From: Garcia nutans
Taxonomy: Eukaryota > Streptophyta > Magnoliopsida > Malpighiales > Euphorbiaceae
DNA length: 64,000 nucleotides
NCBI GenBank assembly: GCA_947685225.1
Contig: CANTUV010000024.1
Location: forward strand, 54,216,001-54,280,000
Reading direction: 5' to 3'
Part shown: positions 1 to 10,500 of the stretch, piece after piece
Layout of the letters: each line of letters starts with the position of its first letter
How positions within the stretch are numbered: the stretch's first letter is position 1
Notes under the pieces: generated by a model
The model's input: only the letters and a program-made list of their open reading frames with translations
What the model was told of the DNA's origin: nothing
Database searches by the model: none
Program-made: the position numbers and the translations under genes

Positions 1-26
1 GTTACAATTGTTTTGGTATCAGAGCC
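1..26 (+). other. LTR 3' end and primer binding site, copy 1
   Basis: Bases 1-6 are the LTR terminus. After a short spacer, TGGTATCAGAGCC (14-26) is complementary to the 3' end of plant initiator methionine tRNA, the usual minus-strand primer of Ty3/gypsy and copia elements. Confidence 0.9.
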
Positions 27-175
27 TAGGTTTGAGATTCTCAGCCTAGGTAAAATGTAAGAAAAAGACTATTTTGATTTTAAAAAGTGGTTTTTGAATA
101 ACATATATTTTTGGGATTGGCAACCTCTGATCTTTAATAAGATGTAGTATGTTGTGTTTGCAGACTTAGGTTGTG

Positions 176-3100
176 ATGGATTCTCACTCACGTCAGTCGA
201 TTGAGGGTAGTGCCGAGAGTATTGCTCCTGCTGAGGGAGCTAGAGTTGATAGTGTTAAGGAGGCACCTGTTTCGGTGTCGGGTAGACCAGCTGGAGAGGA
301 GGTTCCGCCAGCCTGGTTTAGGCATATGATGGAAGCTATGAGACAAACACCTGTACAACCACAGCCACCACCCCCTCAGCCTTTGGTACCAGTGAGGCAC
401 TATGATAAGCTAAGGAAATATGGAGCGGAGGATTTCTTTGGTACAGTTGATCCAGCTGTAGCTGAGCAGTGGTTAGACAAAGTACAGAGAATATTTGTTC
501 AGTTGCAAGCCACCTCAGAGGAAAAGTTTGATTATGCAAGATCCTTGTTGCAGAAGGATGCATATAGTTGGTGGAAGACAGTGCCCCATTCTATGGATGA
601 TCCACCTACCTTATCCTATACAGATTTTCTGAGAGAGTTTGAATTGAAGTATACTCCAAGGGAGTATAAAGATGGGAAGAAAAGAGAGTTTCTAGATTTG
701 AAGCAAGATCATCGGACCGTAACTGAATATGAGGTTGAGTTTATTCGGTTAAGTTAGTATGCTGGGGGTATTATAGTTGATGAGATAGATAGATGCAGGA
801 GATTTGAGGAGGGATTGAGACCCTCTATCATGTGCTTAGTGGCTGGATCTAGATATCATGATTTTTCCCAGCTTGTGGCAGCAGCTCGAAGTGTAGAGCG
901 AGCTCAGAGTATTGCAGCTGCTTCAGAGGAAGAGGTTAGGGTGAGAAGACCTCAGTTTGAGGCAGGGTCTTCTTCTGTTAAGAGAGGTAAAGGAAGCTTT
1001 GTTCCTAGAGTCAGTAGGAGTCAGAGGTCAGCTGGTAGGTCAGTGCAGTTTCAGAGACAGAGATTTAGACCTACAGCTTCAGTGGCGAGTGCTCCGACCC
1101 CAGTGACTCAGAGATCCGCTCTACCTGTGTGTACTCAGTGTGGTGGATCACATAGGGGTGCTTGTTGGAGGTATAGTGGGTCAGCTATATGCTTCAGGTG
1201 TGGATCGCCTGATCATTTTATTAGAGATTGTCCAGAGACGCGGGAACAGAGGTCAGTTGATTCCACAGCTTCTCGACCTAATGTGAGGGGAGGTCGAGCA
1301 GGCAGAGGTAGCAACCGGGGAGGCAGACCGAGGTTCAGTTCTAGAGGAGGTGCTGCATCCAGGGAGAGTAGACCAGAGGAGGTTGGATCTTCCCAGAGGG
1401 TGTATGTTATGCAGAGGCAGCCAGATGCATCGGCAGTTATAGCTGGTACTTTTTCTTTATTTAATACTCCAGTACTTGCTTTGATTGATCCGGGTTCCAC
1501 ACATTCATATATTAGTGCATCTGTTTTGCCTGTATTTGATGTGCATGATGAGTCCCTAGGATTTGATGTGTTGGTGACAAATTCGTTAGGGCATAGTGTG
1601 ATTGTGAGTAAGGTGCACCGAGATAGTGCAGTGAGGGTGCAAGGTGAGGAGTTCCTTGGAGACTTGATTGAGATGCCATTTAAGGAATATGATGTGATTC
1701 TAGGTATGGACTGGCTATCTAGACATGGAGCTGTGGTAGACTGTAAAAGGAAAATTGTTACTTTGAGAACTGCTGATGGTAGAGATGTGATAGTATCTAA
1801 TGAGCAGGAACAGTTAGCATCTTTATTTGTTTCAGCTGTTGCAGCTAGGAGATTGATTAGAAAGGGGTGTGAAGCCTATCTTGCTCATGTGGTGGATACT
1901 AGAGTGAAGGGTTCCCCTATTGATAGCATTGCCACAGTTGCTGAGTTCCCGGATGTGTTTCCAGAGGAGTTGCCAGGATTGCCTCCGGAGTGAGAGGTGG
2001 AGTTTGGAATTAAATTGTTGCCTGGTACCACTCCTATCTCTATTACTCCTTATAGAATGGCACCCGCAGAATTGAGGGAATTGAAAGTGCAATTACAGGA
2101 GTTGTTGGATAAAGGATTTATTCGCCCCAGTGTTTCTCCTTGGGGAGCTCCTGTGCTATTTGTGAAGAAGAAAGATGGTACTATGAGATTGTGTATCGAT
2201 TATAGGCAATTGAACAATGTGACTATTAAAAATAAATATCCTTTGCCTAGAATCGATGATCTCTTTGATAAATTGAAGGGTGCAGCTGTGTTTTCTAAAA
2301 TTGTTTTGAGATCTGGGTACCATCAATTGAGAGTTAAAGCTGAAGACATTTCCAAGACCGCCTTTCGGACCAGGTATGGACATTATGAGTTTCTAGTTAT
2401 GCCTTTTGGTCTAACGAATGCACCTGCAGCCTTCATGGATTTGATGAATAGGGTGTTTAGGCCCTATTTGGATCAGTTTGTAGTGGTCTTCATTGATGAC
2501 ATTCTGGTGTATTCGCGAAATGAAGAGGAACATGATATGCATCTGCGGATTGTGTTGCAGATTTTGAGAGAAAAGCAGTTGTTTGCCAAATTGTCGAAAT
2601 GTGAGTTCTGGTTGGATCAAGTCGCTTTTCTCGGACATATTGTTTCAGCAGAAGGCATTAGAGTTGATCCGAGCAAAGTTGAAGCTATATTGAATTGGAG
2701 TCCACCCAAGTCGGTGACAAAGGTTAGAAGTTTTCTGGGTTTGGCAGGCTATTACCGACGGTTTGTGAAAGGGTTTTCTTTGATAGCTACTCCACTTACC
2801 AGATTGCTTCGAAAGGGAATTAGATTTGTGTGGACAGATCAGTGTCAGGCTAGTTTTGAGCAGTTGAGAGAATTGTTGACCCAAGCGCCTATTCTTACTT
2901 TACCTGTAGAAGGCAAACCATATGTGATTTACAGTGATGCTTCACATAGTGGTTTGGGGTGTGTGCTGATGCAGGAAGGTAAAGTTATAGCTTATGCATC
3001 TAGACAGTTGAAACCGCATGAGCTTAACTATCCGACCCATGATTTGGAGCTAGCAGCCATTGTGTTTGCATTGAAGATTTGGCGACACTATCTGTTTGGG

Positions 3101-4819
3101 GAGAAATGTTTTATCTACACTGATCACAAAAGTTTAAAATATTTGGGTGTTCAAAAAGAGCTCAATCTTCGGCAGAGGAGATGGTTGGAATTGATTAAAG
3201 ACTACGACTGTTTGATTGATTATCATCCAGGTAAAGCAAATGTTGTTGCTGATGCCTTGAGTCGGAAGTCTTTAGCTGGTTTAACTGTTTATTCGCTCTC
3301 GTTGCTTGTTGAGTTGAGAGCTTTGCATGCCAGTTTTGTACCTTGTGATGATGGTGCATTGTTGACACAGTTGCTTTTGAAACCAGTTTTGTTAGATCAG
3401 ATCAAAGAGGCTCAGTTGATTGATATGAAGATTCAGAAGATTATTTCAGATTGCAAGAATGGGAAGACTAGAGATTTTGTTGTGAAAGGTGATGGGAGTC
3501 TCTGGTTTAAGAAACGATTGTGTGTACCCGATGATGCTAATTTGAAAAGAGTCATTTTAGAAGAAGCACATCAGTCAGTGTTTGCTATGCATCCGGGTAA
3601 TACAAAGATGTATCATGATTTGAGACAGCATTACTGGTGGATTGGTTTGAAGAGAGATATTGCAGATTTTATGTCGAAATGTCTCACCTGTCAGAAGGTT
3701 AAAGCAGAGCATCAAGTTCCAACTGGATTGCTTCAACCATTATCAGTACCAGAATGGAAGTGGGATAGAGTGACAATGGACTTTGTGTCTGGATTGCCAT
3801 TGACACAAAGAAAACATGATGCCATATGGGTGATTGTGGATAGATTGACTAAGACAGCTCATTTCCTTCCGGTGCGGATGGATTACTCTTTGGAGAGGTT
3901 GGCTGAGCTGTATATCCATGAGATTGTGAAACTGCATGGTGTTCCAACTTCTTTAGTGTCTGATCGAGATCCCAGGTTTACTTCAAGATTTTGGAAGAGT
4001 TTGTATAGTGCTTTGGGTTCTCGACTGCACTTCAGCACTGCTTTTCATCCACAGACAGATGGACAGTCTGAGAGGGTGATACAGATTGTCGAAGATATGT
4101 TGAGAAGCTGTGTCATTGATTTCTCTGGAAGTTGGGATAGATTTCTACCGCTTGTGGAGTTTGCTTACAATAACAGTCATCAATCTAGCATTGGTATGGC
4201 ACCGTTTGAAGCATTGTATGGCAGACGGTGTAGGACACCTCTTTGCTGGAGTGAACTTGGGGAAGGTAAGTTAATTGGGCCCGATTTGATTAAAGAAACT
4301 GAAGAGAAAGTGAAGTTGATTCGAGGCAGATTGAAAGCAGCTTCAGACCGACAGAAGTCTTATGCAGATCTAAAAAGGAGAGACATAGAGTTTGATGTTG
4401 GAGATAAGGTATTTCTGAAAGTGTCTCCTTGGAAGAAGATTTTGAGGTTCGGTCGGAAAGGGAAATTGAGTCCTCGTTTCATTGGACCGTATGAAGTTTT
4501 GGAAAGAGTTGGGCCAGTTGCTTATCGACTTGCTTTGCCACCTGAGTTGGATCGTATTCATAATGTATTTCATGTTTCTATGTTGAGGAGATACAGGTCG
4601 GATCCATCTCATGTGTTGCCAATTGAGTCAATTGAAGTGAATCCCGATTTGACATTTGAAGAGGAACCAGTTGCTATCCTGGCACATGATGTGAAAGTGT
4701 TGAGGAACAAGAGAGTGACATTGGTGAAGATTCTTTGGAAGAATCATGCAAAGGAAGAAGCAACTTGGGAAAGTGAGCAAACCATGCGAGAGCAATATCC
4801 TCAGTTGTTTCAGAGTTGA
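176..4819 (+). pseudogene. gag-pol: gag-pol polyprotein of chromovirus copy 1, two in-frame stops
   Basis: One frame of 1548 codons starts at the ATG at 176; the GTG at 173 is not a plausible eukaryotic start. In order: capsid-like Gag (about 420-757), CCHC zinc knuckle CX2CX4HX4C (about 1190-1232), aspartic protease with DPGSTHSY (about 1487), reverse transcriptase with FIDD (about 2490-2505), RNase H (from about 2925), HHCC integrase zinc domain (about 3570-3700), DDE integrase core, GPY/F module and a C-terminal chromodomain (about 4650-4819). It is broken by TAG at 755-757, inside Gag, and TGA at 1991-1993, just before RT, where relatives read PPEREVEFG (a CGA to TGA change). The first catalytic Asp of RT is Val: KIVLRSGY at 2303-2305, where the resident relative at 14.6-16.9 kb has KIDLRSGY. 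The protein cannot be made whole and its RT should be inactive. Copy 2 has the same defects. Confidence 0.95.
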
Positions 4820-4853
4820 TATCAGGTAATTTCGAGGACGAAATTTTCTTTTT

Positions 4854-4865
4854 AGAGGGGGAGAA
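4854..4865 (+). other. Polypurine tract, copy 1
   Basis: The purine run AGAGGGGGAGAA lies directly upstream of the LTR start TGTAATATCC. This is the expected plus-strand primer position. It lies 34 bases after the pol stop codon. Confidence 0.88.
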
Positions 4866-5005
4866 TTGTAATATCCTCATTTATGCCCTAGAAGTCTTGG
4901 TTATGTTGTTGTTATTGTTGTTGTTTTATATTGCAAGGGAAAGAAATGAGGAAAGATGTTTGTGTATATGTGTTTTGAGAAAGAATTTAGGGTTTAGAGA
5001 GAGTG

Positions 5006-5043
5006 GTATATGTTGTGTATATGATGATATATATAACATATAC
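5006..5043 (+). promoter_or_regulatory. 38-bp LTR palindrome (candidate promoter element)
   Basis: GTATATGTTGTGTATAT is followed by GATG and a near-perfect reverse complement ending AACATATAC. A palindrome of identical length occurs at the same relative place in the LTRs at 12349-12386, 48942-48979 and 57514-57551. Its position 139 bp into the LTR and its TATA content suggest a U3 promoter element; that role is inferred. Confidence 0.55.
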
Positions 5044-5748
5044 ATTGGTCAAAAGGGTTGGTCAATGCAAGAGGATATTTTATGTGGAATGTGCAATTAC
5101 TTAATTGGGCTTATAAGAGACAAAAGCTAAGTTAAATGATGAGGGGTATTTGAGTAATTGCTTGAAGTGGAATGCATGGTGGAGATTAAAGGAAGAAAAG
5201 GTGTTTGACTTGTGCATTTTCTTCTTTCTTTCTTGAAGAGGCTGGCCATTGAAGAGAAGAGAGAGCAAGAGAGGTATTCATGGTGCTAGAAGCAAATTGA
5301 AGAAGCAATCAAAGGATTTGACAAGAGAATTGTGGAATTTCTTCATCTTAGGTAAGAAATCTCTTGAATTCCTTTGTTAATTTTGAGGTTATGTCTAAAT
5401 TGAGTTGTGATTTGTTGATGTGATGATTTGGTGGGTTTGATATGTGTTTGTAAGTGTTGGAATTGATTTAAAGTTAAAAGATTGAGTTGGTATTAATTTG
5501 GTTGTGAATATGGTTAGATATGTGAAGGTTGATTGTGAAAGATCAAGTGGGAAGTTGGTTTTAGGGTTTGGTATTGGTGAATGTTTTAATGTAATGTTTA
5601 TGTGTTGTTTAAGTGGTTAATGTGATGAATATGTAAGATATGTGTTAATAACATTGATTAAAACCAATTGAATGAAGTTATTGTTGTGCAAAGGGTGTGA
5701 AAATGCATTTAGAAGAGTGTTGGTTTTGATTAGGGTTGTGTTCTTGAG

Positions 5749-6016
5749 TGACACGGCTAGAATCAATGAGAGACACGGCCAAGACTTGAGAAATTTGGGT
5801 GACACGGCCAAGGTGGAGGGATTTTGGCCGTGTTGGATAGGTTTTGGGGTGACACGGCCATTGGCTTGGCCGTGTCCCTTGAATGTGTTTGCTACTGTCC
5901 AAGTTGGATTGAGAAACACGGCCGTGTCTTATGCCCGTGTTGGCTACTGGATTTTATGGTTGAGAGACACGGCCACAAGCTTGGCCGTGTCCCTCAAATG
6001 TGCTGCCCGTGTCCCT
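5749..6016 (+). repeat. GACACGGCC / GGCCGTGTC dyad cluster in LTR 2
   Basis: About ten copies of GACACGGCC or its complement GGCCGTGTC occur in 270 bp, several paired as inverted repeats, for example at 5968-5994 with CACAAGCTT in the middle. The block is GC-rich against AT-rich surroundings. Two parts (5818-5908 and about 22 bp near 6000-6023) are missing from the LTR at 12210-14577. Confidence 0.85.
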
Positions 6017-6499
6017 CAAATGTATTGGTTAATGTTTTTATTTTTGGTTCTTTTTGCATTGTTTTGATTCTTCAAAGGTTGTATTGCTCCTAAACCTAAA
6101 CATAATCACTTTAAACATACTTCAAACACAAGAATGACCTAATCAAACATATGTAGAAGATCCCAAAGCTATGAATCATATCAATTGTTCCTTGCCCTAA
6201 TTGCATTGTTGAGATTGAACAATAGTATGTTATATGTAATGTGAATCTTGTAAATGATAATGTGTGTTATGAATAATGTATGTTGAGATGCTATATGCAA
6301 AATATGAATTGAGATGTGAAATGTGATATAAAGCCATTGTGAGTGGCTATGATGATATAATTGAATGATGTATGGCATGTTTGCCTAATTGATGAGGAAG
6401 ATTGAGAAAGAGTTTGATAAAGAGAATAATGAAATAAGTGTATGTTTAATATGATATTCAGTTTCAGAGTTCTGGTTTTGGAGGCATGCCTATTTAATG

Positions 6500-6690
6500 A
6501 AAGGTAACAGTCTTGCCGGGTTGAGGATCTCTTCAAATTGAGTTGAATTGAGGTCCAAGAAACTGGGTCTGTTACACAATGATAATTGATGTTATGAGAT
6601 ATTTGATTTGTAGCAGTCTTGCCGGGTTGAGGATCTTCTCGAATTAGATGAGTTGATGATCCAAGAGACCGGGTCTGTTACGCTATCCAT
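6500..6690 (+). repeat. Variable tandem-repeat cassette of LTR 2
   Basis: Two degenerate copies of a unit that begins CAGTCTTGCCGGGTTGAGG and ends with GGGTCTGTTAC are separated by about 30 bp. They lie between the inverted arms 6453-6481 and 6749-6779. Other LTRs in the window have unrelated repeat units at this same place. Confidence 0.75.
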
Positions 6691-7011
6691 GGATAGAGAT
6701 ATATATATATGTATATGTTGCCTACGGGCTTGATAATGGTGTTTATGAACCAAAGCAGTAACTCTGAATTCTGAATATCGTATTAAGTACTTGATGGGCC
6801 CATAGGTGTCTAGGTTTTATATATATCATAAATGATGTTCTAATGTAATGAAATGTTAATATTACTTAAATGATGAAACAGACTATTCACGGAATATTGT
6901 CTGTTGAATATGATCTTTATTGATTGAGTGTGCATCATTGATGTTGAATTGTTAATACATATATGAAACATTGCATGGCACTAAAGCATAACATAAGCAT
7001 GAATTGTCTTA

Positions 7012-7049
7012 CTAAGCCCTTGGCTTAGCGCGATAGTGTTTAATCGCGC
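7012..7049 (+). promoter_or_regulatory. Conserved double hairpin of the LTR
   Basis: CTAAGCC-CTT-GGCTTAG forms a 7-bp stem with a 3-base loop. It runs directly into GCGCGAT...ATCGCGC, a second 7-bp stem that shares one G with the first. The same module occurs in every Ty3 LTR of the window, with compensatory changes. A structural RNA or polyadenylation role is inference. Confidence 0.6.
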
Positions 7050-7356
7050 AGGTAATAGAGTTGAACCCGAGAGTTCTTCGAGACCCAGTGAGAGTAGACA
7101 TTGAAGAGTGGATATTGGGACTTAAAGATCAGAGGAGATTTGCCAATCATGTACTGCTTCTTTATATTTTGAAAAGTTTTTGTTTATAAGTAAATGATTT
7201 ACTTTTCTATAATATATAACGATAAGGGTATTGTATCAAGTTTAAAATGTTTTGAATGTTAAGAAAATCCATAGCATTCCTATGTTCAGTGCACGTATAC
7301 TACATTGGGGTGTTTGTAGTGTGTGTGTATTGGATGTGGGGGTGTTACAATTGTTT

Positions 7357-7369
7357 TGGTATCAGAGCC
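7357..7369 (+). other. Primer binding site, copy 2
   Basis: TGGTATCAGAGCC, complementary to the 3' end of initiator methionine tRNA, lies seven bases after the end of the shared LTR. Confidence 0.9.
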
Positions 7370-7518
7370 TAGGTTTGAGATTCTCAGCCTAGGTAAAATG
7401 TAAGAAAAAGACTATTTTGATTTTAAAAAGTGGTTTTTGAATAACATATATTTTTGGGATTGGCAACCTCTGATCTTTAATAAGATGTAGTATGTTGTGT
7501 TTGCATACTTTGGTTGTG

Positions 7519-10500
7519 ATGGATTCTCACTCACGTCAGTCGATTGAGGGTAGTGCCGAGAGTATTGCTCCTGCTGAGGGAGCTAGAGTTGATAGTGTTA
7601 AGGAGGCACCTGTTTCGGTGTCGGGTAGACCAGCTGGAGAGGAGGTTCCGCCAGCCTGGTTTAGGCATATGATGGAAGCTATGAGACAAACACCTGTACA
7701 ACCACAGCCACCACCCCCTCAGCCTTTGGTACCAGTGAGGCACTATGATAAGCTAAGGAAATATGGAGCGGAGGATTTCTTTGGTACAGTTGATCCAGCT
7801 GTAGCTGAGCAGTGGTTAGACAAAGTACAGAGAATATTTGTTCAGTTGCAAGCCACCTCAGAGGAAAAGTTTGATTATGCAAGATCCTTGTTGCAGAAGG
7901 ATGCATATAGTTGGTGGAAGACAGTGCCCCATTCTATGGATGATCCACCTACCTTATCCTATACAGATTTTCTGAGAGAGTTTGAATTGAAGTATACTCC
8001 AAGGGAGTATAAAGATGGGAAGAAAAGAGAGTTTCTAGATTTGAAGCAAGATCATCGGACCGTAACTGAATATGAGGTTGAGTTTATTCGGTTAAGTTAG
8101 TATGCTGGGGGTATTATAGTTGATGAGATAGATAGATGCAGGAGATTTGAGGAGGGATTGAGACCCTCTATCATGTGCTTAGTGGCTGGATCTAGATATC
8201 ATGATTTTTCCCAGCTTGTGGCAGCAGCTCGAAGTGTAGAGCGAGCTCAGAGTATTGCAGCTGCTTCAGAGGAAGAGGTTAGGGTGAGAAGACCTCAGTT
8301 TGAGGCAGGGTCTTCTTCTGTTAAGAGAGGTAAAGGAAGCTTTGTTCCTAGAGTCAGTAGGAGTCAGAGGTCAGCTGGTAGGTCAGTGCAGTTTCAGAGA
8401 CAGAGATTTAGACCTACAGCTTCAGTGGCGAGTGCTCCGACCCCAGTGACTCAGAGATCCGCTCTACCTGTGTGTACTCAGTGTGGTGGATCACATAGGG
8501 GTGCTTGTTGGAGGTATAGTGGGTCAGCTATATGCTTCAGGTGTGGATCGCCTGATCATTTTATTAGAGATTGTCCAGAGACGCGGGAACAGAGGTCAGT
8601 TGATTCCACAGCTTCTCGACCTAATGTGAGGGGAGGTCGAGCAGGCAGAGGTAGCAACCGGGGAGGCAGACCGAGGTTCAGTTCTAGAGGAGGTGCTGCA
8701 TCCAGGGAGAGTAGACCAGAGGAGGTTGGATCTTCCCAGAGGGTGTATGTTATGCAGAGGCAGCCAGATGCATCGGCAGTTATAGCTGGTACTTTTTCTT
8801 TATTTAATACTCCAGTACTTGCTTTGATTGATCCGGGTTCCACACATTCATATATTAGTGCATCTGTTTTGCCTGTATTTGATGTGCATGCTGAGTCCCT
8901 AGGATTTGATGTGTTGGTGACAAATTCGTTAGGGCATAGTGTGATTGTGAGTAAGGTGCACCGAGATAGTGCAGTGAGGGTGCAAGGTGAGGAGTTCCTT
9001 GGAGACTTGATTGAGATGCCATTTAAGGAATATGATGTGATTCTAGATATGGACTGGCTATCTAGACATGGAGCTGTGGTAGACTGTAAAAGGAAAATTG
9101 TTACTTTGAGAACTGCTGATGGTAGAGATGTGATAGTATCTAATGAGCAGGAACAGTTAGCATCTTTATTTGTTTCAGCTGTTGCAGCTAGGAGATTGAT
9201 TAGAAAGGGGTGTGAAGCCTATCTTGCTCATGTGGTGGATACTAGAGTGAAGGGTTCCCCTATTGATAGCATTGCCACAGTTGCTGAGTTCCCGGATGTG
9301 TTTCCAGAGGAGTTGCCAGGATTGCCTCCGGAGTGAGAGGTGGAGTTTGGAATTAAATTGTTGCCTGGTACCACTCCTATCTCTATTACTCCTTATAGAA
9401 TGGCACCCGCAGAATTGAGGGAATTGAAAGTGCAATTACAGGAGTTGTTGGATAAAGGATTTATTCGCCCCAGTGTTTCTCCTTGGGGAGCTCCTGTGCT
9501 ATTTGTGAAGAAGAAAGATGGTACTATGAGATTGTGTATCGATTATAGGCAATTGAACAAGGTGACTATTAAAAATAAATATCCTTTGCCTAGAATCGAT
9601 GATCTCTTTGATAAATTGAAGGGTGCAGCTGTGTTTTCTAAAATTGTTTTGAGATCTGGGTACCATCAATTGAGAGTTAAAGCTGAAGACATTTCCAAGA
9701 CCGCCTTTCGGACCAGGTATGGACATTATGAGTTTCTAGTTATGCCTTTTGGTCTAACGAATGCACCTGCAGCCTTCATGGATTTGATGAATAGGGTGTT
9801 TAGGCCCTATTTGGATCAGTTTGTAGTGGTCTTCATTGATGACATTCTGGTGTATTCGCGAAATGAAGAGGAACATGATATGCATCTGCGGATTGTGTTG
9901 CAGATTTTGAGAGAAAAGCAGTTGTTTGCAAAATTGTCGAAATGTGAGTTCTGGTTGGATCAAGTCGCTTTTCTCGGACATATTGTTTCAGCAGAAGGCA
10001 TTAGAGTTGATCCGAGCAAAGTTGAAGCTATATTGAATTGGAGTCCACCCAAGTCGGTGACAAAGGTTAGAAGTTTTCTGGGTTTGGCAGGCTATTACCG
10101 ACGGTTTGTGAAAGGGTTTTCTTTGATAGCTACTCCACTTACCAGATTGCTTCGAAAAGGAATTAGATTTGTGTGGACAGATCAGTGTCAGGCTAGTTTT
10201 GAGCAGTTGAGAGAATTGTTGACCCAAGCGCCTATTCTTACTTTACCTGTAGAAGGCAAACCATATGTGATTTACAGTGATGCTTCACATAGTGGTTTGG
10301 GGTGTGTGCTGATGCAGGAAGGTAAAGTTATAGCTTATGCATCTAGATAGTTGAAACCGCATGAGCTTAACTATCCGACCCATGATTTGGAGCTAGCAGC
10401 CATTGTGTTTGCATTGAAGATTTGGCGACACTATCTGTTTGGGGAGAAATGTTTTATCTACACTGATCACAAAAGTTTAAAATATTTGGGTGTTCAAAAA

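Larger units (their letters stand above)
1..7349 (+). mobile_element. Ty3/gypsy chromovirus, tandem copy 1 (Tekay/Del-like)
   Basis: The window opens on the last six bases of an LTR (GTTACA, 1-6). The order is then tRNA-iMet-type primer site, one long gag-pol frame, polypurine tract, and a complete 2483-bp LTR (4867-7349) with TG...CA ends. The gag-protease-RT-RNaseH-integrase-chromodomain order, the chromodomain at the C terminus and the long LTR fit the Tekay/Del group of plant chromoviruses; the clade assignment is from family knowledge. The 3' LTR also serves as the 5' LTR of copy 2, so this is an LTR-internal-LTR-internal-LTR array rather than two separate insertions. The left LTR lies outside the window. 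Confidence 0.93.
4867..7349 (+). repeat. LTR shared by tandem copies 1 and 2 (2483 bp)
   Basis: The LTR runs from TGTAATATCC, immediately after the polypurine tract, to GGTGTTACA, immediately before the next primer site. Conserved modules: a 38-bp palindrome (5006-5043); a cluster of GGCCGTGTC dyads (5749-6016); inverted-repeat arms (6453-6481 and 6749-6779) around a cassette of two CAGTCTTGCCGGGTTGAGG repeats; GGGCCCA just beyond; and a double hairpin (7012-7049). Relative to the LTR at 12210-14577 it carries an extra 91 bp, 22 bp and 2 bp, and otherwise differs by under ten substitutions counted by eye. Short ORFs inside it look like non-coding noise. Confidence 0.95.

Noticed and set aside
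755..757. Programmed readthrough of TAG/TGA within gag-pol, since both copies share the stops
   Set aside because: The stops fall inside Gag and just before RT, not at a gag/pol boundary; the resident relative has no stop at the second site; and RT also lost a catalytic Asp. Shared decay is the simpler reading.
4816..5130. 104-codon open frame at the LTR start (repeated at 12159-12473)
   Set aside because: It overlaps the polypurine tract and LTR, is identical in both LTR copies and has no protein-like composition.
5672..6067. 131-codon open frame in LTR 2
   Set aside because: It runs through the GGCCGTGTC array and is destroyed in the sister LTR by the 91-bp deletion.
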